64,000 nucleotides of DNA from Erythrobacter longus. GTDB taxonomy: Bacteria > Pseudomonadota > Alphaproteobacteria > Sphingomonadales > Sphingomonadaceae. The notes beneath the pieces were generated by a model. It searched no databases. It worked only from the letters and a program-made list of their open reading frames with translations, and was not told the DNA's origin. Positions 25,144 through 34,877 of the stretch are shown piece after piece. How positions within the stretch are numbered: the stretch's first letter is position 1; each line of letters begins with the position of its first letter. The DNA lies in NCBI RefSeq assembly GCF_000715015.1, contig NZ_JMIW01000003.1:372001-436000 (forward strand), given 5' to 3'. The translations under genes were made by a program, and so were the position numbers.

Positions 25144-26397
25144 ATGAATGCACCAAACGCAAGCCTCACCGCAGGGCCAACGCCTGCCGACTTGACCCTC
25201 GACGATGTCCGCGCAGCCGCTGCCCGGATCGAAGGCTCGGTTGTCAAAACACCGATGATGCATTCGAAAACCCTGTCAGAGATTACGGGCGCGGAAATCT
25301 GGCTGAAGTTTGAAAACCAGCAATTTACCGCTGCCTATAAAGAGCGCGGCGCGTTGAACGCGTTGCTGCATTTGACCGAAGAGCAAAAGAAACGCGGCGT
25401 TATCGCAGCTTCGGCTGGCAATCACAGCCAGGGCCTTTCCTATCACGGCACCCGTTTGGGAGTGCCTGTTACCATCGTGATGCCAAAGACGACGCCGACG
25501 GTGAAGGTGATGCAGACCGAGAGTGTCGGTGGCAATGTGGTGCTGGAGGGGGAGACCTTCGACGATGCCTACGCCTATGCGTGCGAGCTCAAGGAAGAGC
25601 GCGGCCTGACTTTTGTTCACCCCTTTGATGATCCCCACGTAGCCGCAGGCCAAGGGACCGTCGCGCTTGAAATGCTGGAGGTGAAGCCTGACCTTGACTG
25701 CCTTGTAACCCCGATCGGTGGAGGCGGGTTGATTTCCGGCATGGCCACTGTTGCTCGCGAACTAGCGCCAAATGTCGAAATCGTTGGTGTGCAGGCGGGA
25801 CTTTACCCAAGCATGTTTGCCAAGCTTAAAGGCGAGGAAATGGCCTGCGGCGGCGACACCTTGGCAGAAGGCATTGCGGTTAAACAACCGGGCCACTTCA
25901 CCTCGCAAGTGATCGCTGAAAAGGTCGATGACATTTTGCTGGTTGATGAGCCAGAGCTGGAAAAAGCAGTCTCGCTGCTGCTCCAGATTGAGAAGACTGT
26001 GGTCGAAGGGGCAGGGGCTGCGGGTCTTGCCGCAGTGCTTGATAATCCAGAACGGTTTGCGGGCAAGAAAGTGGGCTTGGTTTTGTGCGGCGGCAATATC
26101 GACACGCGTTTGCTCGCCAATGTGCTGCTGCGTGATCTCGCACGGCAAGGGCGTCTGGCGCGTTTGCGGGTGACTTTGCAGGACAGGCCCGGCGCATTGT
26201 TCAAAGTGATGCGGCTGTTTGACGAGCATAATGTCAACATCATCGAAATCTATCACCAGCGCATCTTCACAACGCTTCCCGCAAAAGGGCTCATCACCGA
26301 TATCGAGTGTGAGGCGCGCGATGCTCAGCAAGTAGAACAGTTGGTGCAGGCTTTACGCGAGGCGCGTTACCACGTGGATGTCGTTGAATTAAACTGA
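25144..26397 (+). CDS. ilvA: Threonine ammonia-lyase
   Basis: A 417-residue PLP enzyme converting threonine to 2-oxobutyrate, the first step of isoleucine synthesis, or catabolic threonine breakdown. The PLP lysine is in FTAAYKERGALNAL; 'ASAGNHSQGLSYHG' binds the substrate carboxylate and 'PIGGGGLISGMA' the phosphate. A C-terminal ACT domain (about 340-417, from LRVTLQDRPGALFKVMRLFD) is of the short type seen in proteins annotated as catabolic or single-ACT biosynthetic enzymes, not the double-ACT form of E. coli IlvA. The ATG at 25144 is preferred to an in-frame TTG/GTG-type start at 25117. Confidence 0.92.
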   Translation: MNAPNASLTAGPTPADLTLDDVRAAAARIEGSVVKTPMMHSKTLSEITGAEIWLKFENQQFTAAYKERGALNALLHLTEEQKKRGVIAASAGNHSQGLSYHGTRLGVPVTIVMPKTTPTVKVMQTESVGGNVVLEGETFDDAYAYACELKEERGLTFVHPFDDPHVAAGQGTVALEMLEVKPDLDCLVTPIGGGGLISGMATVARELAPNVEIVGVQAGLYPSMFAKLKGEEMACGGDTLAEGIAVKQPGHFTSQVIAEKVDDILLVDEPELEKAVSLLLQIEKTVVEGAGAAGLAAVLDNPERFAGKKVGLVLCGGNIDTRLLANVLLRDLARQGRLARLRVTLQDRPGALFKVMRLFDEHNVNIIEIYHQRIFTTLPAKGLITDIECEARDAQQVEQLVQALREARYHVDVVELN

Positions 26398-26482
26398 TTC
26401 GATGGCCGCTGCGCCACGTAAAATCCCTTAGCCGACAACCATCCGGGCATAATTGTCCCACAAAGCGACGGGCACGGGCAAA

Positions 26483-26516
26483 GGAATGAAGCATTGCTCC
26501 ATTCCGGTGGTTTTTT
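26483..26516 (+). terminator. Probable terminator after ilvA
   Basis: GGAATG (26483-26488) pairs with CATTCC (26500-26505), with an inner AGC/GCT stem around ATT; T6 follows five bases later at 26511. Apart from this hairpin I see nothing recognisable in 26398-26662. Confidence 0.55.
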
Positions 26517-26662
26517 GCGTCCAGTCATGTGCAAAGTAAGACAAAATTCACCGTGATTTTTGGTTAAAGCCCTTTTACCTCTGGGCGCAAATAGGCATAA
26601 GAATGTCTTAACGCAGCTACTGCTGATTCCACTTTTCTCCCAGAGGACGCAAAGCCAAACCC

Positions 26663-27508
26663 GTGACGGCCCCCATTCGCTTCCCTCGTTTTTTTGTGAC
26701 TAGCCCCGCGCCGTGTCCCTATCTTCCGGGACGCAGTGAGCGTAAGGTTTTCACTGAGCTCAAAGGCGCTCACTCGGATCAGCTTAACGAAGCTCTTGGC
26801 AGGATTGGTTTTCGCCGCAGTCAAACCGTCGCATATCGCCCAAGCTGTCTGGACTGTCAGGCCTGTGTGTCGGTGCGGGTTATGGCGAATGAATTCAAAC
26901 CGTCGAGCACTCAGAAACGCGACATCAAACGCAATCGCGATCTTATCGTGACAGAGTGCCGCCCATGGGCGACCGATGAACAATTCGAGCTTCTGACCAA
27001 ATATTTAAGCGTGCGTCATCCCGATGGCGGCATGTCGACCATGGACGAAATGGATTATGCCGACATGGTCGAGCATACGCCTGTAACCAGCTCTCTGGTC
27101 GAATATCGTGAGCCTACGGAAACAGGCGAACCCGGTAAATTGATTGGTGCCTGCCTGACGGATCGCCAAGGCGATGGCTTGTCGATGATCTATTCCTTTT
27201 ATGATCCCGAACATGAAGGGCGCGCTGGCCTTGGCAATTTCATCATTCTCGACCACATCCAGCGCGCTGCGCAAAGTTGCCTTCCGTATGTTTATCTCGG
27301 CTATTGGGTCGATGGGTCACCGCGCATGCAGTACAAAGTGCGCTATCGCCCTCTGGAACAACTCACCCGTGATGGTTGGCGCCGGATGGACGAAGAAGAG
27401 CAAAGCCGCCTGATCGCCGCAGCGACGGCTCCACGCAGCGAAAAAGATAGCGCAATTGCGGGCGCAAGGGGTAAAGACGGGCAACCTGTCAAATTCTCTG
27501 CGAGTTGA
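26663..27508 (+). CDS. bpt: Aspartate/glutamate leucyltransferase (arginyltransferase family)
   Basis: A 281-residue Bpt/ATE1-family enzyme that attaches leucine from Leu-tRNA to N-terminal Asp or Glu, marking proteins for ClpS/ClpAP. Conserved blocks: '[17 protein letters not shown]', '[20 protein letters not shown]' with the cysteine cluster, '[12 protein letters not shown]', '[20 protein letters not shown]' and '[15 protein letters not shown]'. The family is complete. The GTG at 26663 starts [11 protein letters not shown]; there is GAGGA about 14 bases upstream. tamA begins eight bases after the stop. Confidence 0.92.
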   Translation: MTAPIRFPRFFVTSPAPCPYLPGRSERKVFTELKGAHSDQLNEALGRIGFRRSQTVAYRPSCLDCQACVSVRVMANEFKPSSTQKRDIKRNRDLIVTECRPWATDEQFELLTKYLSVRHPDGGMSTMDEMDYADMVEHTPVTSSLVEYREPTETGEPGKLIGACLTDRQGDGLSMIYSFYDPEHEGRAGLGNFIILDHIQRAAQSCLPYVYLGYWVDGSPRMQYKVRYRPLEQLTRDGWRRMDEEEQSRLIAAATAPRSEKDSAIAGARGKDGQPVKFSAS

Positions 27509-27515
27509 CCTTTAA

Positions 27516-29732
27516 TTGTTGGTATTGGGATTAAGACTGACCCTTGCGGTCGGACTGCTTGCTTCTGGCACTTTGGCTGCCGGGCAGGAAAACTTGCCCA
27601 ATGAAGCGGCGCAGCCCGCTGCTGGTGATTTACGGGGGCAAACGCTCGACGATCTTATACCAGAAAGCGCGGTAGAGAACGCGGAAGATTGGGCCTCGCG
27701 CGAGGAGGAGGCTCCCTCACAGCCCGTTGTCGTAGATCCTGCGCCAGTTTCTGATCCACTTGATCCGTTGCAAGACACGCCTTCATCGTTCGACCTTGAT
27801 GAAGCCCTTGACCGACTGGACATCGCAGAGCCCGAAAAGCTCGCGCCTGATGCCGACCGTCCTTCTTTTGCGGATATCGATGCGCCAACTCTGGTGGATT
27901 TGCCCGATTTGGTTGAGGTCGAGATCAGCGATCAGCTTATCCTCGCCTTCCCGGCAGAGGTCGCAAGGTTCCCCGAAGAAGAACGTTTCATTGCCCGCTT
28001 CCGCGCTTTGTCCGCGATTGAAGCGCTTGGTACAGGTGAAGATACCGTGCCCCAGCTTGCGGCAAGGGCGCGTTCTGACGAAGACCTGTTGGCTGCGATG
28101 CTACGCAATTACGGCTATTACAGTGGCGAGATCATCCGGCAACTTTCAGGGGGCAGGCGCGGTTTCGCTGATGAGGCTGAGCGCGGCGATGAACCAGCCG
28201 CTGACCGCGATCCCAAGGTACGCTTTGATGTGCTTCCCGGGGCGCAATACACTTTTGGACGCGTTGATCTGGGCGCACTTGACCGGCTCAATCAGGAGAA
28301 GCGGTCGCCTCTGGTTGATGCCTTTGGGATAGCTGTTGGTGACCCGGTCTATGCCGACACAATCGTCGCTGGCGAAAGCCGCCTTCGTCTGGCTTTGGGC
28401 GAAAATGGCTATCCCTTTGGCCAGCTTGGTGAACCCGATTTGCTGATCGATCATTCGCGCGAAGAAGGTGATCTGACATTACCCGTTGATCCGGGCGGGC
28501 AATTTGTTTTTGGGCAAGTGGTAAGCGATGACCCCGACTTCCTTTCGGGCCGTCACTTGGGGCGCATTGCGCGCTTTGACCCGGGCGATTTGTATAAAAC
28601 TAGCCTGCAAGCCGACCTTCGCCGTGCGATTTTGGCGACTGGGCTTGTCTCATCGGTCGCGATTACGCCGCGTGCGGTCACGACGCCTTCTGGTGATAAT
28701 GAGCCGGGTGAGGTCGCCTTGGATGTAGCGATTGAGCGCGCTCCTTTGCGCACCATTTCGGGCGCTGTGGGGTACGGCACGGAAGATGGTTTCAAGCTTG
28801 AGGCGGGGTGGGAACATCGCAACCTGTTCCCCCCTGAAGGCGCGCTGCGTTTGCGCGGTATCGTTGGTACGCGCGAACAATTGGCGAGTGTGACCTTCCG
28901 TCGCAGCAATTTTCGCGGGCGCGATCAGATTCTCTCGGTCGATGCATTTGCAAGCGACATCGAAACCGAAGCGGTCGATGCGCGCACAGTTGCCTTGCGA
29001 GGGTCGTTTGAACGGGTTTCCAACCTGCTCTTTCAAAAGCCGCTCAGCTGGCAGCTGGGTGCTGAGCTTGTCTATTCAGACGAACGCAACCGGGTCACCG
29101 ATGGTATAACGCGTCCGCGTCAGGAATATCTGATTGCCGGTGTCTTTGGCCGGGCGACCATTGATGGAAGCGACGATCTGCTCGATCCGCGGCAAGGATA
29201 CCGCATATCCTTTTTCGCAGAGCCGGAATTTTCCCGCAGCTTGAGCGAAAACTCGCCCTATCTTCGGGCCCGGGTTGATGCGAGCTATTACCAGCCGGTG
29301 GGCGGCACCGTGATCGCCGCGCGCGTGGCAGCAGCAACGGTCGTAGGCGCGGACTTGCTGGATGTTGCACCATCGCGCAGGCTATATTCCGGCGGTGGCG
29401 GTTCTGTTCGCGGATATGGTTTTCAAGCCATCGGCCCGCGCAACGCGTTCGACGAACCTGAAGGCGGGCGCTCCCTTCTCGAAGCAGCCGTTGAAGCGCG
29501 TATCCCAACCGGTTTCCTCGACGGCGCAATTGAAGTCGTGCCGTTTTTCGATCTGGGCTCAATCTCAAGCGCAGCTCGTCCCAATTTCGACGTCGTACGT
29601 GCAGGCGCCGGGATAGGCATTCGGTACAAGACAAGCTTCGGGCCGATCCGTGTGGATGTTGGCGTGCCCCTCAATCCTGCTCCGACAGATGCGCCTGTGG
29701 TTGTCTATGTCAGCCTTGGGCAGGCGTTCTGA
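27516..29732 (+). CDS. tamA: Outer-membrane assembly factor TamA (BamA/Omp85 family)
   Basis: A 738-residue Omp85-type protein. The N-terminal segment LVLGLRLTLAVGLLASGTLA is a signal peptide, then an acidic Pro-rich region of about 90 residues, POTRA repeats (about 130-400, with 'LRNYGYYSGEIIRQL' and 'RAILATGLVSSVAITPR'), and a C-terminal 16-strand barrel with 'SGGGGSVRGYGFQAIGPRN', the lid-lock RGY motif, and a terminal strand ending VYVSLGQAF. TamA in the outer membrane works with TamB to insert outer-membrane proteins. No ATG is available: the frame begins with TTG codons at 27516 and 27519, eight bases after bpt. The stop overlaps the tamB start. Confidence 0.9.
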   Translation: MLVLGLRLTLAVGLLASGTLAAGQENLPNEAAQPAAGDLRGQTLDDLIPESAVENAEDWASREEEAPSQPVVVDPAPVSDPLDPLQDTPSSFDLDEALDRLDIAEPEKLAPDADRPSFADIDAPTLVDLPDLVEVEISDQLILAFPAEVARFPEEERFIARFRALSAIEALGTGEDTVPQLAARARSDEDLLAAMLRNYGYYSGEIIRQLSGGRRGFADEAERGDEPAADRDPKVRFDVLPGAQYTFGRVDLGALDRLNQEKRSPLVDAFGIAVGDPVYADTIVAGESRLRLALGENGYPFGQLGEPDLLIDHSREEGDLTLPVDPGGQFVFGQVVSDDPDFLSGRHLGRIARFDPGDLYKTSLQADLRRAILATGLVSSVAITPRAVTTPSGDNEPGEVALDVAIERAPLRTISGAVGYGTEDGFKLEAGWEHRNLFPPEGALRLRGIVGTREQLASVTFRRSNFRGRDQILSVDAFASDIETEAVDARTVALRGSFERVSNLLFQKPLSWQLGAELVYSDERNRVTDGITRPRQEYLIAGVFGRATIDGSDDLLDPRQGYRISFFAEPEFSRSLSENSPYLRARVDASYYQPVGGTVIAARVAAATVVGADLLDVAPSRRLYSGGGGSVRGYGFQAIGPRNAFDEPEGGRSLLEAAVEARIPTGFLDGAIEVVPFFDLGSISSAARPNFDVVRAGAGIGIRYKTSFGPIRVDVGVPLNPAPTDAPVVVYVSLGQAF

Positions 29733-32700
29733 TGGCCGAGGTGGAGGGCACACCAGCCGGCGAAACGCTAGCGGGCGAAACGCCAACTGGTGACACACGC
29801 CAGGCGACCCGCAAAAGGGTATGGGCCAAGCGGCTTGGTTGGGTGCTTTTCATCGTGCTCGCCCCCCTCGTGCTTGCAGCCATGTTTCTGGCCTCTCCGA
29901 TCGGGAAGCGGTTTGTCGCTGACCAGATCGCCAATGCCGCACCTGCTTCGGGTTTGCGGTTTGAAGTGGGCCGTATCGAGGGCGACATCTATCAAGAGGC
30001 GATTCTGCATGATGTCATACTCAAAGACCCCAAGGGCGCGTTTCTGAGAATTCCCGTTGTAGAACTGGATTGGCGCCCGCTTGCATGGCTTTGGAGCGGC
30101 ATCGATGTTCGTGAACTCACGGCGCGGCGCGGGCGGTTGGAGCGTTTGCCCGAACTCCTCCCCGGTGATCCAGATGCGCCGTTCCTGCCCGACTTCGACA
30201 TCCGGATCGATGCGTTTGAAATAGACAATCTCACACTTGCACCGGGGCTTGCCGGCGAAGAAGCGCAGCGGGTCGATTTTGGGGCGAAAGTCGATATCCG
30301 AAAAGGACGCGCACTTGTCGATGCAAAAGGGCGCTTGGGACCGGAAGACCGCATTGAATTTCTGCTGGATGCAGAACCGGACGGTGACCGATTTGATCTG
30401 GGCCTTGACTATTCCGCCGCCGAAGATGGACCCATCGCAATGCTCTCGGGTCTTGGTGCAGCTTACACAGCGCGCGTACAGGGTGAGGGAACTTGGTCAA
30501 AATGGCTCGGACACGCTGTGGTCAAGCGCCAAGCCGCACCTTCTGGCCCTCTGCAAGAAACAGCACCAAGCGAGCGGGTCGCCGCCTTTGAACTGACCAA
30601 TGATGGCGGGCAATTTGGCCTTTTGGGTAAGGTTACTCCCACTCTTGCGCCAAATTCCACCTTGGGAAGGACGCTCGCGGGGGGCGTTGCTTTGGCGATG
30701 ACTGGCACCCTTGAAGATAGCGTCTTCGATGGCCGAGTGGCCGCAGTCAGCAATACACTGGATTTGCGCGGCAAAGGCGCAATTGATTTGGCTGGCAATC
30801 GAGCGGACGATTTTAACGTCGGCATGGATATACGCGACCCCAACTGGTTCGCGCCCACTATTCAACTTCAGGGGGGAAGGCTTACCGCGCTGGTCGATGG
30901 TCCTTTCAGAGATCTGGAGGTGGAACACAAGCTCAACATTGAGGCGCTGATAATTGGCGAAACGGTCACGATTTCCCGCCTTGCGCAGGCAGGTACGGCG
31001 ACCTTCGATGGGGAAACACTGCGCTTCCCGCTTTCCGCCACTACCCAAAGTGTCTTGACCGGCAATTCGGTTATCGATGAGCGGCTTGTTGGCGGTGAGC
31101 TACAAGGAATGCTGACCGTGATCGGCAGTGATCTTGCGGCTGACAATACCAAGATCGTCTTTCCCGATTTAGAGGGCGAGCTTACCTTTCGCGGCGATCT
31201 GGCAAACGGTGCCTTTGCAATCGCTGGACCGATCAAAGCGCGCGCCCTTGCACTTGAGAATGTTGGGCTTGTCACAGCCGATGCCAAAGTGCTCGCCAAG
31301 TTTGGGAGCGGTTTTCCGTGGAGCGTGCGCACCAACATCGCCGGCATTGCAAGCCAGTTTGACAACGCCTCCATCGCCACCATCGCGGGCGAAAGTGTCC
31401 GGTTTAAGGGAAGCCTTGGAATGGGCGCGCAAAGCCCGATTGTGCTGCGCGATGTGGTATTGGAAAGCGAGCGACTGAATGCCCGTCTCGACAGCCGGAT
31501 CGTAGGCACGCGCACCACGCTTTCAGGGGCAGGGACCCACACCCAATACGGGGCCTTCGACTTCGATGCTGAGATCGCAAATGAGGGGCTTCGCGCCGAT
31601 TTGGTGCTTGCTGACCCATATCCCGCAGCAGGTTTGAAGGACGTGGCACTTGGGATTGCGCCTGATGGTGATGGCTTTGCGATTGATGTCGCAGGCGGGT
31701 CGCTGCTCGGCCCGTTTGAGGGCGCTATCGCCCTGGAACTTCCCCAAGATGGCCCCACCCGCATTGGTGTCGAAACCTTGCGCATTTACCGCACGGATGT
31801 GACCGGAGCGCTGATCTTGGGAGAACGGGCGATTAACGGTAATCTGGCGCTAAACGGAGGGGGGATCAACGGGACTATCGCGCTGTCTCCGGCCTCGGGC
31901 GGAGCGCAAGGGTTTGACCTTGACCTCACATCGCGCGGCGCGCGGTTTGGCGGTGATTTTCCCGTCGCCCTCGAATTTGCAGACGTGAATGCAAGCGGTG
32001 TTTTTGGCGGAACTGATGGCGCAAATTCGAGCCGTATCGAAGGTACGGTTGCTGGAAGCGGGCTCGAATATGGCGCGCTCCGGCTTCACGCATTTAACGC
32101 AAAAGCGCAGATCATCGACGGCAGCGGTGACCTTCAAGCATCGATTGCAGGTCGGCGTGCAGACCGGTTCCAGCTCAAACTTGATGGCGATTTCTCGCCG
32201 CGCCAGATCGCTCTTATCGCGCAAGGAGAATATGGCGGTAGGCCTATAACTATGCCCCGGCGGGCCGTCCTGACGGCTCTGGATGGGGGCGGGTATTCGC
32301 TGGCTCGCACTCAGATCGGGTTTGCTCGCGGATATACGCTGCTCGAGGGGCAGCTTGGCGGTGACAACACGCAGATCGAAGCGCACTTTTCAAAGATGCC
32401 TTTGCGCCTTGCTGATCTTGCTGGTGCAGACTTGGGGCTGGGCGGATTATTGTCAGGCGTTGTGGAATTTGCCCAAAACAAAGGCGCGCCTGCGACAGGC
32501 AATGCGCGGATCAAGATCGATGAGTTTACCCGATCGGGCCTCATCCTTTCCTCGCGCCCGATTGATGTGTTTGCGGTCGCAGATTTGTCTGCTCGTGAGC
32601 TTGCCGTTGGCGCGCGTCTTACCGAAGGCGGCGAGCGATTGGGGCGGGTCGATGCAAGGATCAGCGGGCTGAACCGCGCCCCGCTTAGCGGCCAGACCTT

Positions 32701-34018
32701 GAGCCAGAAAATCATGCGCGGGCAGCTCAATGCAAAGCTTGGATATGACGGCGCAGCAGAGGCCTTGTGGCGATTGCTGGCGATTGAAGTGTTCGATTTG
32801 ACCGGGCCACTAAATGTTCAGGCAAGCGCAACCGGAACGCTCGAAGCGCCGCGCATTGTGGGCAATTTGTCGAGCGACAATCTAAGGCTGCAAAGCGCGG
32901 TATCGGGGACAGATTTGAGGGAGGTTTCCGCTCGTGGCCGGTTCGAGGGGTCTCAGCTTGAACTGACTCGCATCTCCGGTGTGACAAATGGCGGCGGGAC
33001 TGTGAGTGGAAGTGGGACCGTGGACCTTGCCGATATCTCTGCCTCGCGCGGGCCGCGCATTGATATCAAGGCGGCGGTAAACAATGCACAGCTGCTTAAT
33101 GCAAACGGGCTGGCAGCGACGATTTCTGGACCGCTGAGGATTGTGTCTGATGGAGTGGGCGGGGCTATCGCTGGCCGGGTGAGCGTGGACCGGGCGAGCT
33201 GGGCGCTGGGTGTGGCGGCAGAGGATTTACGCCTTCCCACGATCCCAACCCGCGAAACGGGCAGGGCGATCCAGACTGCACAGGCGGTTCAACCGCAAAA
33301 CGGTGCGTGGCGCTATTTGATTGATGCAAAGGCTCCGTCGAGGGTAGCGGTCGATGGGCTTGGCCTTGATAGCGAATGGGGTATCAATATTGCCTTGCGC
33401 GGTACGGTGAACGACCCGCGCATTGGGGGCGAAGCGCGCCTTGTTCGCGGCGATTATCGCTTTGCCGGAACGCGCTTTGAACTTACCGAGGGGCGGATCG
33501 AATTTGATGCGAACCGGCCCATCGATCCCCGGCTTGATATTCAAGCACAGTCAAGCGCCAACGGGACAGATGTGACCATCGACATCACCGGCAACGCACA
33601 GACCCCGCAGATTGCCTTCTCATCAATTCCAGCGCTACCCGAAGAAGAGATCTTGTCGCGCCTGTTGTTCGGTGGTTCAGTGACTTCGCTTTCTGCCACT
33701 GACGCCATCCAATTGGGCGCGGCTCTCGCGGCATTGCAGGGCGGTGGCAGCGGGCTTGACCCCATAGGCAAATTGCGCCGTTCCATTGGGCTTGATCAGC
33801 TGAGAATTGTGAGCGCAGACCCGGCACTGGGGCGCGGCACTGGTGTTGCCTTGGGGAAGAACCTGGGCCGACGTGTTTATGTCGAACTGGTGACCGATGG
33901 GCAGGGGTATAGCGCAACGCAGGTCGAATATCGCATTACCAGCTGGCTTGCTCTTTTGGGCAGTGTGACAACGATTGGGCGTGACAGCGTTCTGGCTGAA
34001 ATCAGCCGCGACTATTAA
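29732..34018 (+). CDS. tamB: Translocation and assembly module protein TamB
   Basis: A 1428-residue TamB/AsmA-like protein: a short cytoplasmic N-terminus, one membrane helix (VLFIVLAPLVLAAMFLA), then a very long repeated beta-helical region spanning the periplasm, ending in the TamB (DUF490) domain at about 1090-1428. 'LPEEEILSRLLFGGSVTSLS' and 'GKNLGRRVYVELVTDGQG' are characteristic of the C-terminal domain, which contacts TamA. TamB also takes part in phospholipid transfer between membranes. The ATG overlaps the tamA TGA (TGATG), so the two are coupled. Length is within the family range. Confidence 0.93.
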   Translation: MAEVEGTPAGETLAGETPTGDTRQATRKRVWAKRLGWVLFIVLAPLVLAAMFLASPIGKRFVADQIANAAPASGLRFEVGRIEGDIYQEAILHDVILKDPKGAFLRIPVVELDWRPLAWLWSGIDVRELTARRGRLERLPELLPGDPDAPFLPDFDIRIDAFEIDNLTLAPGLAGEEAQRVDFGAKVDIRKGRALVDAKGRLGPEDRIEFLLDAEPDGDRFDLGLDYSAAEDGPIAMLSGLGAAYTARVQGEGTWSKWLGHAVVKRQAAPSGPLQETAPSERVAAFELTNDGGQFGLLGKVTPTLAPNSTLGRTLAGGVALAMTGTLEDSVFDGRVAAVSNTLDLRGKGAIDLAGNRADDFNVGMDIRDPNWFAPTIQLQGGRLTALVDGPFRDLEVEHKLNIEALIIGETVTISRLAQAGTATFDGETLRFPLSATTQSVLTGNSVIDERLVGGELQGMLTVIGSDLAADNTKIVFPDLEGELTFRGDLANGAFAIAGPIKARALALENVGLVTADAKVLAKFGSGFPWSVRTNIAGIASQFDNASIATIAGESVRFKGSLGMGAQSPIVLRDVVLESERLNARLDSRIVGTRTTLSGAGTHTQYGAFDFDAEIANEGLRADLVLADPYPAAGLKDVALGIAPDGDGFAIDVAGGSLLGPFEGAIALELPQDGPTRIGVETLRIYRTDVTGALILGERAINGNLALNGGGINGTIALSPASGGAQGFDLDLTSRGARFGGDFPVALEFADVNASGVFGGTDGANSSRIEGTVAGSGLEYGALRLHAFNAKAQIIDGSGDLQASIAGRRADRFQLKLDGDFSPRQIALIAQGEYGGRPITMPRRAVLTALDGGGYSLARTQIGFARGYTLLEGQLGGDNTQIEAHFSKMPLRLADLAGADLGLGGLLSGVVEFAQNKGAPATGNARIKIDEFTRSGLILSSRPIDVFAVADLSARELAVGARLTEGGERLGRVDARISGLNRAPLSGQTLSQKIMRGQLNAKLGYDGAAEALWRLLAIEVFDLTGPLNVQASATGTLEAPRIVGNLSSDNLRLQSAVSGTDLREVSARGRFEGSQLELTRISGVTNGGGTVSGSGTVDLADISASRGPRIDIKAAVNNAQLLNANGLAATISGPLRIVSDGVGGAIAGRVSVDRASWALGVAAEDLRLPTIPTRETGRAIQTAQAVQPQNGAWRYLIDAKAPSRVAVDGLGLDSEWGINIALRGTVNDPRIGGEARLVRGDYRFAGTRFELTEGRIEFDANRPIDPRLDIQAQSSANGTDVTIDITGNAQTPQIAFSSIPALPEEEILSRLLFGGSVTSLSATDAIQLGAALAALQGGGSGLDPIGKLRRSIGLDQLRIVSADPALGRGTGVALGKNLGRRVYVELVTDGQGYSATQVEYRITSWLALLGSVTTIGRDSVLAEISRDY

Positions 34019-34028
34019 GGTTCTGACC

Positions 34029-34664
34029 CTAACCCTCGTTGTAAAGACGGGCTTCTTCCCGGCGTCTGTTCACAAGCCCTTTAAGCACCCTGCCGCCGGC
34101 CTTGTTCCAACGGGCGAATTCAGCAGCGGCTCCTGCGAAATCACCTTCCTTGTGTTTGCGGGTCAAGGTGGCCTTGTGAATGGCGCCTGTGTTGTAGTGA
34201 AAGCTGACCATTGCATCGAATTGGCTTTGAGTGGTCGGCGTATCTCCGATCGCGCGCGCTACGTCCTTGGCGTAGATTATCAAATCGCTTGCAAGGCGAG
34301 CATCGCATTGCGCCTGTGTCCACAACGTGCCGGGGCCAATTGGCTCATCGGTTTCAAACCCTTTGCCGGTTGCGCCCCATCCAATCGTCCAGGGTTCAGC
34401 GCCAGTGCCGGGATCGGGATAAGCTTCGACCATGCCGTCGCGCCTTAGCCGAGCGCAGCCTTCAAACCTTTTGATCAGCTCAGTACCGCGCGGCCCAATG
34501 GTTCGCTTTGCGCTTTGAGAAGGTTTGCTGGAGCCAGAAAGACTTGCATCAAGCGCGTCATCCAGACGGTCCACTTCAGACTGGCGGAACTTGCGGCCCA
34601 AGAGCTGGCGAACAAGATCGAAGACGGGTTTGCGTTGCGCTGGGCGCGGGGAAACGTCGGACAT
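34029..34664 (-). CDS. GH24 phage-type lysozyme
   Basis: A 211-residue muramidase related to lambdoid/T4-type endolysins. After a 55-residue charged N-terminal region, the catalytic Glu is E68 in LIKRFEGCARLRR; 'EAYPDPGTGAEPWTIGWGAT' contains D84 and T93, completing the Glu-Asp-Thr triad. 'QSQFDAMVSFHYNTGA' and 'GRVLKGLVNRRREEARLYNEG' are the usual C-terminal blocks. No signal peptide or membrane segment is visible, as in endolysins that need a holin, yet no holin or other phage gene is nearby. It could be a domesticated phage gene. It converges on tamB with a gap of 10 bases. Confidence 0.88.
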   Translation of the reverse strand: MSDVSPRPAQRKPVFDLVRQLLGRKFRQSEVDRLDDALDASLSGSSKPSQSAKRTIGPRGTELIKRFEGCARLRRDGMVEAYPDPGTGAEPWTIGWGATGKGFETDEPIGPGTLWTQAQCDARLASDLIIYAKDVARAIGDTPTTQSQFDAMVSFHYNTGAIHKATLTRKHKEGDFAGAAAEFARWNKAGGRVLKGLVNRRREEARLYNEG

Positions 34665-34877
34665 ATGGGTTACCTCGGGGTCGATTCGCGAATGGCGAGG
34701 CCATCTGATTAGTCACAACATGGATAAGTAGGAAAACGCTTTAAGCAATTTCTTGCCAGAGTGTTGCCTTGGGTCTGCGTAATTAGCGCGAGGCTCGTGC
34801 TACCGGAAATCAACCCTCAAGTATCTAAGGCCCTGTAATGCAGTCGGGCGGAAGAGCGAGGACAGTTTAGAAGAGGC
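34665..34877. other. Divergent intergenic region, lysozyme / GGDEF-EAL gene
   Basis: A 213-base region that must hold the promoters of both divergent genes. I see no clear -35/-10 pair, repeats or RNA gene. AGAAGAGGC next to the ATG at 34878 is the likely ribosome site. Confidence 0.4.

Noticed and set aside
30868..31785. 305-residue minus-strand open frame inside tamB
   Set aside because: It is the shadow of tamB on the opposite strand; Ser/Pro/Arg-rich composition, no ribosome site and no domain.
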